A stretch of DNA of 64,000 nt from Streptomyces sp. SID12488 (GTDB lineage: Bacteria > Actinomycetota > Actinomycetes > Streptomycetales > Streptomycetaceae). Positions 58,112 through 64,000 of the stretch are shown here, piece after piece. Made by a program: the position numbers and the translations under genes. The stretch's first letter is position 1, and each line of letters begins with the position of its first letter. The stretch is taken from contig NZ_JAAGLT010000014.1 in NCBI RefSeq assembly GCF_010548275.1, forward strand, positions 1 to 64,000, given 5' to 3'. Below the pieces are notes generated by a model, which had not been told where the DNA came from, did not search any database, and worked only from the letters and a program-made list of their open reading frames with translations.

Positions 58112-58504
58112 ATGGTGCATGTACTGAGCGGCCGGGTTCTCCTCCATCCCCTCGACCCGGAGCGCTCCCGGGTCTTCTACGGCGAGCACCTGGGGCTCGC
58201 CGTCCACCGCGAGTTCGGTACGGGACCGGAGCGGGGCACGGTCTACTTCCTCGGCGGCGGGTTCCTCGAGCTCTCGGGGCGGGCCGAGGAGCCCCCGTCT
58301 CCGTCCGTACGGCTGTGGCTGCAGGTGGCGGACGTGAAGGCCGCGCACGACGAACTGGCGTCCCGGGGCGTCGAGATCCTCCGGCCTCCGGTGAAGGAGC
58401 CGTGGGGGCTCGTCGAGATGTGGATCGCGGACCCGGACGGCACGCGGATCGTGCTGGTGGAGGTACCGGCGGACCATCCGCTGCGGTACCGGCCCGGTAT
58501 CTGA
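58112..58504 (+). CDS. VOC-family (glyoxalase/bleomycin-resistance) protein
   Basis: A 130-residue protein with paired beta-alpha-beta-beta-beta units: VLLHPLDPERSRVFYGEHLG opens the first, FLELSG closes it, and LQVADVKAAHDELASRGVEI and IADPDGTRIVLVEVP form the second. Metal ligands are likely His12 in the first unit and a late Glu. Role unknown; dioxygenase, resistance and isomerase functions all occur in this family. Confidence 0.85.
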   Translation: MVHVLSGRVLLHPLDPERSRVFYGEHLGLAVHREFGTGPERGTVYFLGGGFLELSGRAEEPPSPSVRLWLQVADVKAAHDELASRGVEILRPPVKEPWGLVEMWIADPDGTRIVLVEVPADHPLRYRPGI

Positions 58505-58654
58505 CGCCCGCCCGGTGCCGAGGCCGGGATGAACGGCCTCACCTGCGGTGCTCCGGCCCACGCTCCCCCCGCGTACACCCTTGCGCTCGTATGCGCACCG
58601 CCCTGCGCGGGCATCCCTCCAGCGGAGGTCTCGGGGGTCCAGGGGGAGGTGCGT

Positions 58655-59215
58655 GTGCACGGTCCGGTTTCACCCGGGTGGCTGCTGGTCGCGCTGTGCG
58701 CGGCGACCGGGGCGTACTGCCTGCTGCGGATGCGCAGCACCGTGGAGGAACAGCGCCGGGCCGCGGGCGCCGAGGCGCTGATGGGCTTCGGCATGGCCGC
58801 GATGGCCGTGCCCGCCGCCGTGCTCACCCCGCCGCGCTGGGCCTGGCTGGTGTACACGGCCGTTTTCGGTGCCGCGGCGCTGCGCGCCCTGTGGGCGGCC
58901 CGCACCGGGCCGCACCATCTGCACCATCTGATGGGCGCGTCCGCCATGGCCTACATGGCTGCCGTGATGGCCGCCTCCCCCGGTCACCACCACGGGTCCG
59001 GCGGCTCCGGAGTCCCCTTGCTGACGACGACGCTGCTCCTCTACTTCACCGGGTACGTGCTGCTGTCCGGCGCCCGGCTGGCGTCCGTTCCCGTCCTGGC
59101 CGTCGGCGGCGGGGTCCGGACGGGCTCGCTCGGCTGGGGCGACCGGCCCGAACTGGCGCGCGCCTGCCGACTGTCGATGGGCATCGCGACGGTCGCCATG
59201 CTGATCACGCTCTGA
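58655..59215 (+). CDS. DUF5134-family integral membrane protein
   Basis: A 186-residue protein with five or six helices. HHLHHLMGASAMAYMAAVMA and the His-rich loop (GHHHGSG) between helices resemble the DUF5134 family and could bind copper or another metal, but this is a guess. GTG 58655 follows GGGGGAGG by five bases; upstream GTGs at 58649 and earlier are weaker. Confidence 0.65.
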   Translation: MHGPVSPGWLLVALCAATGAYCLLRMRSTVEEQRRAAGAEALMGFGMAAMAVPAAVLTPPRWAWLVYTAVFGAAALRALWAARTGPHHLHHLMGASAMAYMAAVMAASPGHHHGSGGSGVPLLTTTLLLYFTGYVLLSGARLASVPVLAVGGGVRTGSLGWGDRPELARACRLSMGIATVAMLITL

Positions 59216-59274
59216 CTCTCCGCTCTCGGGCTCCCTGACTGTACGAAACCGTGGTCTGCGTCACTTTGCCGCGA

Positions 59275-59289
59275 CGGACCGTAGGTCCG
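59275..59289. promoter_or_regulatory. Short palindrome upstream of the M56 protease
   Basis: CGGACC-GTA-GGTCCG, six-bp perfect arms, 29 bases before the protease ATG. A small operator or a hairpin; no BlaI-type TACA/TGTA site is seen. Confidence 0.4.
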
Positions 59290-59317
59290 AGCGCCGCCCC
59301 GCTCATAGGCTGCACCC

Positions 59318-60253
59318 ATGATGGTCCCCGCGGCACTGTTGCTGCTCGGCGCGCTGACCGCCGTCGTCGCCCCGCGGCTGCTCGCCCGCGCGGACTGGCC
59401 GGACCGCGAACCGGTGGTCGCCCTGTGGGTGTGGCAGTGCGTGGTGGCCGCCGTACTGATGTGCTGCGCGCTGTCGATGACGCTGAGCGCAGCGGCTGCC
59501 TGGCAAGCCGTGCGCGGCCATGTGTTCGCCCCGGCTCCGCACGAGGTCGTGGAAGCCTACGTCCTCGGCGCCTCCCGTCCCTGGGCCGCGACGACCGCCG
59601 TGGCGCTCGCCTGCGGCGGGCTGTGGACCGCGGCGATGCTCGTCCGTGAGGTCGTACGGGCGCGCGGGCGGCGCAGGCTGCGGCGTACCGAACTCCTGGT
59701 CCGCGCACCGCTGTTGCCCGGCGAGGAGCCGGGCCCGGACCGGCTCGTGGTCCTGGAGGGCGAGCGCGCCGACGCCTGGTGGCTGCCCGGCACGACGCCC
59801 GGACTCGTCGTCACCACGGCCGCGTTGCGCCGCCTCAAGGGACGTCAGCTGGACGCCGTGCTCGCCCACGAGCAGGGGCACGCGCGGGCCCGCCACGACT
59901 GGCTGCTGCACTGCTCGGGCGCGCTGGCCAACGGGTTTCCGCAGGTGCCGGTCTTCGCCTCGTTCCGCGACGAGATGCACCGACTGGTGGAACTCGCCGC
60001 CGACGACATGGCCTCCCGTCGCTTCGGCCGCCTGACGACCGCTCTCGCCCTGGTCGAACTCAACGAGGACCGGGGCGTGTTCGGTCCGTCCCCGACCCCG
60101 CAGGCCCATGTCCCGCTGCGCGTCCACCGGTTGCTGGCCGCACCGGACCGGCTGACGGCGGGCCGAAGACTGCGGCTGACGGCGGCTGCGGCCCTCGTTC
60201 CGGTGATTCCGGTACTGGTGGCGTTCGCGCCGGGGCTGCGGGCTCTCGGGTAG
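59318..60253 (+). CDS. M56 (BlaR1-like) membrane metallopeptidase
   Basis: A 311-residue protein with helices at about 4-22, 33-62 and 88-112, a cytosolic domain with HEQGH (His184, Glu185, His188) in LAHEQGHARARHDW, a third ligand in ELAADDMA, and a last helix near the C-terminus. The family cleaves BlaI-type repressors in antibiotic sensing. No BlaI gene is adjacent, so the target is likely elsewhere or different. The extracytoplasmic sensor domain of BlaR1 is absent. Confidence 0.88.
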   Translation: MMVPAALLLLGALTAVVAPRLLARADWPDREPVVALWVWQCVVAAVLMCCALSMTLSAAAAWQAVRGHVFAPAPHEVVEAYVLGASRPWAATTAVALACGGLWTAAMLVREVVRARGRRRLRRTELLVRAPLLPGEEPGPDRLVVLEGERADAWWLPGTTPGLVVTTAALRRLKGRQLDAVLAHEQGHARARHDWLLHCSGALANGFPQVPVFASFRDEMHRLVELAADDMASRRFGRLTTALALVELNEDRGVFGPSPTPQAHVPLRVHRLLAAPDRLTAGRRLRLTAAAALVPVIPVLVAFAPGLRALG

Positions 60254-60310
60254 CGCGCAACCGTACGTCTCGGTTGGCCTCCCGCCCGGGGCGTCGGCGA
60301 GGATCGCATC

Positions 60311-60997
60311 ATGCGCACCTCCCGCCTCGTCCCCCGGCTCCGGCGCCCGGTCCCGTGCCCGGCGGTCCGGGTCATCGCCGCCCTGGCCCTCGCCTCCGTG
60401 CTGCTGCTGACCCTGGTCGCGGTGGACTGGCACCCGCTGGTCACCCTCGACGGTGACATCGCGCGCGCCACCCATCGCTGGGCGGTCGACGAACCCGGGC
60501 TCACGCACGCCTTCCGGATCCTGACGGACTGGGTGTGGGACCCGCTGACGATGCGCCTGCTGGTCGCGGCCGTGACGGTGTGGCTGGTGTGGCGGCACTC
60601 TGCGTGGCCGCTCGCGCTGTGGCTGGTGGTCGCCTGTGCGCTGGGCACGGTGCTCCAGCAGGGTCTGAAGGCGGCTGTCGGCCGCGCCCGTCCCGTCTGG
60701 CCCGACCCCGTCGACTCCGCCCACTACGCGGCCTTCCCCTCCGGCCACGCCATGACCGCCACGGTGGTGGGCGGCCTCCTGCTGTGGCTGCTGCGCCGGT
60801 ACGGCGCCGGACGCGTCGTGTGGCGTACGGCGGTCGGCGTGACGGTGGTCTCGGCCGTGGGCGTCGGTCTGACCCGCATCTGGCTCGGCGTCCACTGGCC
60901 GTCGGACGTGCTCGGCGGATGGCTCCTCGGGGCGCTCGTGGTGGCACTGACGGTGGTGTCGTACGAGCGGTTCGAGCGGAGGCCTGAGCGGCACTGA
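60311..60997 (+). CDS. PAP2-family phosphatase
   Basis: A 228-residue membrane phosphatase. GLKAAVGRARP is motif 1 (KxxxxxxRP), PSGHAMT motif 2 and TRIWLGVHWPSDVLGG motif 3 with the catalytic His. About six helices are present. It acts on lipid phosphates such as phosphatidate or undecaprenyl pyrophosphate at the membrane. It is followed by a HAD gene 20 bases downstream. Confidence 0.92.
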   Translation: MRTSRLVPRLRRPVPCPAVRVIAALALASVLLLTLVAVDWHPLVTLDGDIARATHRWAVDEPGLTHAFRILTDWVWDPLTMRLLVAAVTVWLVWRHSAWPLALWLVVACALGTVLQQGLKAAVGRARPVWPDPVDSAHYAAFPSGHAMTATVVGGLLLWLLRRYGAGRVVWRTAVGVTVVSAVGVGLTRIWLGVHWPSDVLGGWLLGALVVALTVVSYERFERRPERH

Positions 60998-61017
60998 CCC
61001 CGGGTAGGGTCCAGCGC

Positions 61018-61707
61018 ATGGCTGCCGTGCTGTTCGACTTCTCCGGGACCCTCTTCCGTATCGAGTCCACCGAGGCCTGGCTGCGCGCCGTACTCGCCGA
61101 GCGCGGTCTCGCCCTGTCCGAGCCGGAGTTGGCGGTGTCGGCGCAGGCGCTGGAGGCGGCTGGGGCGCTGCCGGGCGGGGCCTCTCCGGAGCGGCTGCCG
61201 GAGGAGCTGGCCGCCGTGTGGGGGATCCGTGACGAGAGCGCCGAGTTCCACCGGGCCGCGTACACCGGGGTCGCCCGACAGGTGCCGCTTCCCGACCCGG
61301 GGTTGTACGACGCGTTGTACGAGCGGCACATGACTCCGGCCGCGTGGACCCCGTACGCCGATGCGGTCGAGGTGCTGGGCGCGCTGCGGGCGCGCGGGAT
61401 CCCCGTCGGGGTGGTGAGCAACATCGGCTGGGATCTGCGTCCGGTCTTCCGGGAGCACGGGCTGGACCCGTACGTCGACGCCTACGTCCTGTCGTACGAG
61501 CACGGCATCCAGAAGCCGGACCCGCGGCTGTTCAAGGTGGCCTGCGACGCTCTCGGTGTCGTCCCGCACGATGTGCTCATGGTCGGCGACGACCGGCGCG
61601 CGGACGGGGGCGCGGCGGCCCTGGGGTGCGCGGTGCACTTCGTGGACCATCTGCCGCTGTCGCGAAGGCCGGACGGACTGCGGCCGGTGCTGGATCTGAT
61701 CGGCTGA
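61018..61707 (+). CDS. HAD-family hydrolase with atypical motif I
   Basis: A 229-residue HAD protein. Motif I reads LFDFSGTLF: nucleophile Asp7 is present, but the usual second Asp is Ser9. Motif II is in VVSNIG, motif III in EHGIQKPDPRLF and motif IV in MVGDDRRADGGAA. Ser in place of the acid/base Asp is unusual for phosphatases and recalls dehalogenase- or phosphonatase-like branches. Cytosolic; co-directional with PAP2. Confidence 0.85.
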   Translation: MAAVLFDFSGTLFRIESTEAWLRAVLAERGLALSEPELAVSAQALEAAGALPGGASPERLPEELAAVWGIRDESAEFHRAAYTGVARQVPLPDPGLYDALYERHMTPAAWTPYADAVEVLGALRARGIPVGVVSNIGWDLRPVFREHGLDPYVDAYVLSYEHGIQKPDPRLFKVACDALGVVPHDVLMVGDDRRADGGAAALGCAVHFVDHLPLSRRPDGLRPVLDLIG

Positions 61708-61728
61708 GACCGCGCTCCGGGACGGGCA

Positions 61729-61769
61729 CGCCTGTCTGAGGTGATCCCCCGCGTCACCCCAGACAGGCG
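61729..61769 (+). terminator. Hairpin after the HAD gene
   Basis: CGCCTGTCTG (61729-61738) pairs with CAGACAGGCG (61760-61769); after one mismatch GGTGA pairs with TCACC. It begins 22 bases after the HAD stop. Confidence 0.7.
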
Positions 61770-61910
61770 GGCCGCCCGAAACCGCCCGCACGGGGCCGCT
61801 CCGGCCGCGTCGACACCTGCCAACTGACAAAATGTCAACGCGGAAGTAACAGCATCTCCCCACGCGGCGCCTCGGTCAATGAGGAATCGCGGCGGTGTTT
61901 CCCGGGACAT

Positions 61911-61950
61911 GCGCGTCCTGCTGGACACCGAGGTGCCCAGCAGGACGCGC
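61911..61950 (-). terminator. Hairpin after the LVIVD gene
   Basis: GCGCGTCCTGCTGG (61911-61924) pairs perfectly with CCAGCAGGACGCGC (61937-61950). The loop can extend the stem through CACC/GGTG. It begins 22 bases after the LVIVD stop. Confidence 0.75.
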
Positions 61951-61971
61951 GTCAAGGGTTCGCCGGCGACG

Positions 61972-63474
61972 TCAGTCGAAGTAGTCCGGCTGCGTCTGGA
62001 CGTTGAGCTCGCGCACGCGGACCTTCTTGGCCGGATCCGTGCGCCGGTCGTCGAGCTTCAGGACGTCGAAGCCCTTGGCGATGTCGTTCGAGTAGATGTA
62101 GCCGTTGTAGTAGTACGCCGACCAGGGGCCGGCGGTCGTGACGCGGTCGGTGGTCACCGGGCCGCGCTCGAAGTAGGCGATCTCTTTGGGCTTCGCGGAG
62201 TTGGTGAAGTCCCAGACGGAGACACCGCCCTGGTACCAGGCCTGGACCATGATGTCCTTGCCCTTGACAGGGATCAGCGAGCCGTTGTGGGCCACGCAGA
62301 CCTCGGTGTCCGCCTGGTAGCGGGGGATCTTGAAGTAGCTCTTGAAGACGAGCTTGCGCTTGTCGCCCTTGCCAACGATGTCGTAGATGCCGTCGGCCCC
62401 GCGGTTCGGCCCGATCTGCGCGTTGCAGGTGGCAGCGCCGCCGCCGCCCAACTCATCGGTGAAGACGACCTTGTTGGCCTTCTGGTTGAAGGTCGCCGAG
62501 TGCCAGAACGCGAAGTTGACGTTGTCCTGGACCCGGTCGATGACCTTCGGGTGCTCCGGGTCCTTGATGGAGAACAGGATGCCGTCGCCCATGCAGGCGC
62601 CCGCCGCGAGGTCCTTGGAGGGCAGCACGGTGATGTCGTGGCAGCCGGTGGTCTTGGAGACGCCCGGGTTGGTGGGCGAGCCGGGGTTGCCGCCGCCGTC
62701 GGGGCCCTCACCGGGGAACAGCACCGGGAAGCCGACAACTGCCGCCTTCTCGGGGGCTTTTCGCGGCACCTTGATGATCGAGATGCCGTCGTGCGGCGGC
62801 TGGCAGTCGGGGAAGGCGGCGCTCGGCGAGTACGAGGAGACGTACACATAGACGTTCTTGCGCTCGGGCACCAGGGTGTTGGTGTGCGAGCCGCAGGCGG
62901 TCTCCACGGCGGCGACGTACTTCGGGTTCGCCTTGTCCGTGATGTCGAAGATCTTCATGCCCTCCCACGACGACTTCTCGGTCGCGGGCTGCGAGACGCT
63001 GTTGCAACTGCTGTCGTTGCGCGAGGAGTCGGTGGACAGGAAGAGCAGGTTCCCGGAGACGGAGATGTCGTTCTGTCCGCCGGGGCACAGCACCTGGGCG
63101 ACGGTCTTCGGGGCCTTCGGGTTGCTGATGTCGAAGACGCGGAAGCCGTCGTAGTTGCCGGAGAAGGCGTACTTCCCCTGGAAGGCGAGGTCCGAGTTGG
63201 TACCGGGCAGCGCGTCCTTGGGGATGTTGGTGAGGTGCGTGATGTTGTCGGAGTGGACGATCTCGTCCACCCCGGGTATCTCACCCTCGGCCAGGGCTTC
63301 CTTGACCTGGGTCTGCACGCTCTTGGAGATCTTCTCCGGCACCGTCGGCCCGTCCCCCGGGTCGGGGGTCGCGGCTGCGGGGCCCGCGGTCAGCAGCGCG
63401 GCCAGGAGTCCGGCCGCCGCAGCGGCAACTCCCAGGCGTCTGTGCCGCGTTCGGGGATCGTTTAACAGGGTCAC
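61972..63474 (-). CDS. Secreted LVIVD-repeat beta-propeller protein
   Basis: A 500-residue exported protein. The signal peptide covers about residues 1-36 (RRLGVAAAAAGLLAALLTAG, then AAAT). The mature part is built of repeats such as FRVFDISNPKAPKTVAQVL, MKIFDITDKANPKYVAAVE, SVWDFTNSAKPKEIAYFE and GFDVLKLDD, which are LVIVD-type blades. Several cysteines (CPGGQN, SCNS, CGSH, CQPPHD, CMGDG, CNAQ, CVAH) could form disulfides. The function of the family is not known. It is divergent from a DUF305 lipoprotein, a pairing that suggests a shared extracellular role. Confidence 0.82.
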   Translation of the reverse strand: MTLLNDPRTRHRRLGVAAAAAGLLAALLTAGPAAATPDPGDGPTVPEKISKSVQTQVKEALAEGEIPGVDEIVHSDNITHLTNIPKDALPGTNSDLAFQGKYAFSGNYDGFRVFDISNPKAPKTVAQVLCPGGQNDISVSGNLLFLSTDSSRNDSSCNSVSQPATEKSSWEGMKIFDITDKANPKYVAAVETACGSHTNTLVPERKNVYVYVSSYSPSAAFPDCQPPHDGISIIKVPRKAPEKAAVVGFPVLFPGEGPDGGGNPGSPTNPGVSKTTGCHDITVLPSKDLAAGACMGDGILFSIKDPEHPKVIDRVQDNVNFAFWHSATFNQKANKVVFTDELGGGGAATCNAQIGPNRGADGIYDIVGKGDKRKLVFKSYFKIPRYQADTEVCVAHNGSLIPVKGKDIMVQAWYQGGVSVWDFTNSAKPKEIAYFERGPVTTDRVTTAGPWSAYYYNGYIYSNDIAKGFDVLKLDDRRTDPAKKVRVRELNVQTQPDYFD

Positions 63475-63611
63475 TGCATCCTCCCTGGTCGCCGTTCGGG
63501 TCAGAACGGTTCACGGTCCTCAGAAGTATCGTCTTCATCATGCACCGATCAACAGTAGGCAACGCACTCGTAATGAAAGTTTCTGATCACCAGCGAATGG
63601 AAGCGTGCTAG

Positions 63612-63660
63612 GACGGACACAGCACTCACGAGGTGCACCTGTTCTCACGAGGTGTCCGTC
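63612..63660. promoter_or_regulatory. Repeat array upstream of the DUF305 gene
   Basis: Two identical direct repeats CTCACGAGGTG start at 63625 and 63644, 19 bases apart. They are flanked by an inverted repeat GACGGACAC (63612-63620) and GTGTCCGTC (63652-63660). The array ends 25 bases before the DUF305 GTG. Confidence 0.5.
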
Positions 63661-63685
63661 AACCCACCTGACACTGGAGGTCGTT

Positions 63686-64000
63686 GTGCCCGTCCGTCGC
63701 GCGTCCCGCACCTTTGGCCCGGCCCTGGCCGTGCTCGCGCTCACCCTCGCGCTCGGTGCCTGCGACTCGGACCCGTCCCCCGACGCGGACGCCGGGTCCG
63801 TGAAGGCGACCGGGCCCTCGGTGATCGCGCCCGGCCTGCCCGGCGAGGCCGCCCGGACACTCTCTCCGGAGGAGGCCAAGGCGGAACTGCCGGACGACTC
63901 GCCCAACTCGGCGGACATCTCGTACGCCCGCAGGATGATCGAGCACCACGCGCAGGCGATCGAGATCACCGAACTCGTGCCGAAACGCGCCGAGTCGGCA
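63686..64000 (+). CDS. DUF305 lipoprotein (3' end outside window)
   Basis: The frame runs off the right edge with 105 codons visible. GTG 63686 follows TGGAGG by five bases. The N-terminus has an RR-basic start, hydrophobic core and lipobox LALGAC with Cys25, so it is a lipoprotein. A disordered acidic linker precedes the DUF305 domain, whose first helix SYARRMIEHHAQAIEITELV carries the HH pair of the family. DUF305 proteins are ferritin-like and often linked to copper. Nothing on the opposite strand here looks coding. Confidence 0.82.
   Translation, partial: MPVRRASRTFGPALAVLALTLALGACDSDPSPDADAGSVKATGPSVIAPGLPGEAARTLSPEEAKAELPDDSPNSADISYARRMIEHHAQAIEITELVPKRAESA

Noticed and set aside
63538-63969. 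Minus-strand frame opposite the DUF305 gene
   Set aside because: The plus strand shows a ribosome site, lipobox and the DUF305 HH helix; the minus frame has none of these.
1-64000. CRISPR arrays, tRNA genes, insertion sequences, integrases and attachment sites
   Set aside because: Looked for by eye; no spaced identical repeats, cloverleaf-like segments, transposase motifs or tRNA-linked direct repeats were seen.

Overview
The window is high-GC actinobacterial chromosome and reads as Streptomyces. Third codon positions are almost always G or C, GTG and TTG starts are common, and many genes belong to families typical of the group: a mycothiol-dependent maleylpyruvate isomerase-type enzyme, an F420/Ddn-type nitroreductase, a geranylgeranyl reductase family enzyme, an Rv1733c-like membrane protein, DUF305 and LVIVD proteins, and many one- and two-component regulators. 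I see no rRNA, tRNA, transposase, integrase or CRISPR array. This looks like an accessory-rich chromosomal arm or flank, not an island.

Layout. 1-6.4 kb: an O-antigen-ligase-like protein (cut by the window edge), a PH-domain protein, a glutamate-racemase-like enzyme, an HpnB-type glycosyltransferase, a two-domain TerD protein, a strongly structured RNA-like leader (about 4850-5003), a Pro/Gln-rich small protein and a mARC-like MOSC protein. 6.5-12.1 kb: an Rv1733c-like protein, a beta-helix/AAA ATPase fusion and a large membrane protein with a lipase motif. 12.3-16 kb: a DeoR regulator behind a coupled mini-gene, a cysteine-synthase-like PLP enzyme behind a coupled Cys-containing uORF, and two small cytosolic proteins. 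16-19.7 kb: an ABC exporter operon (SHOCT protein, ATPase, FtsX/MacB permease). 20-23.3 kb: a ROK repressor, AlkB and RlmG. 23.3-27.7 kb: a sugar-phosphate locus (SIS isomerase, class II aldolase, AraC, divergent DeoR, RpiB-like isomerase) and a coding remnant. 27.7-31.3 kb: hydrolase, mycothiol-type enzyme and MFS exporter. 31.3-34.7 kb: a NarL-type two-component system and a TetR/Ddn divergent pair with several operators. 34.7-42.6 kb: geranylgeranyl reductase, M20 dipeptidase, a kinase/NUDIX fusion, a small secreted protein, an ester cyclase, and a ROK kinase divergent from a LacI regulator. 42.5-49.7 kb: Ser/Thr kinase, a citrate-lyase-like aldolase, a secreted phosphoesterase, etfBA, and a flavin reductase behind a leader peptide. 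49.9-64 kb: thioredoxin/DUF4395, acyltransferase, transglutaminase/B3-B4, a DUF6421-SDR-threonine aldolase operon, a glycerophosphodiesterase, small enzymes, membrane proteins, and an LVIVD protein divergent from a DUF305 lipoprotein (cut by the window end).

How the parts may work together. The strongest system-level inference is that the two-component system (31.3-33.2 kb) controls the ABC exporter operon 14 kb away, because near-identical palindromes lie upstream of both. A second theme is short upstream reading frames placed to control the next gene: before the DeoR regulator (12340-12456), the cysteine-type PLP enzyme (14512-14577) and the flavin reductase (49697-49777). A third is tail-to-tail architecture: several convergent pairs overlap by 31-55 bp, and others are separated by strong hairpins or by two copies of a dispersed intergenic repeat. 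Product calls rest on motif and family recognition by eye; no database search was run.
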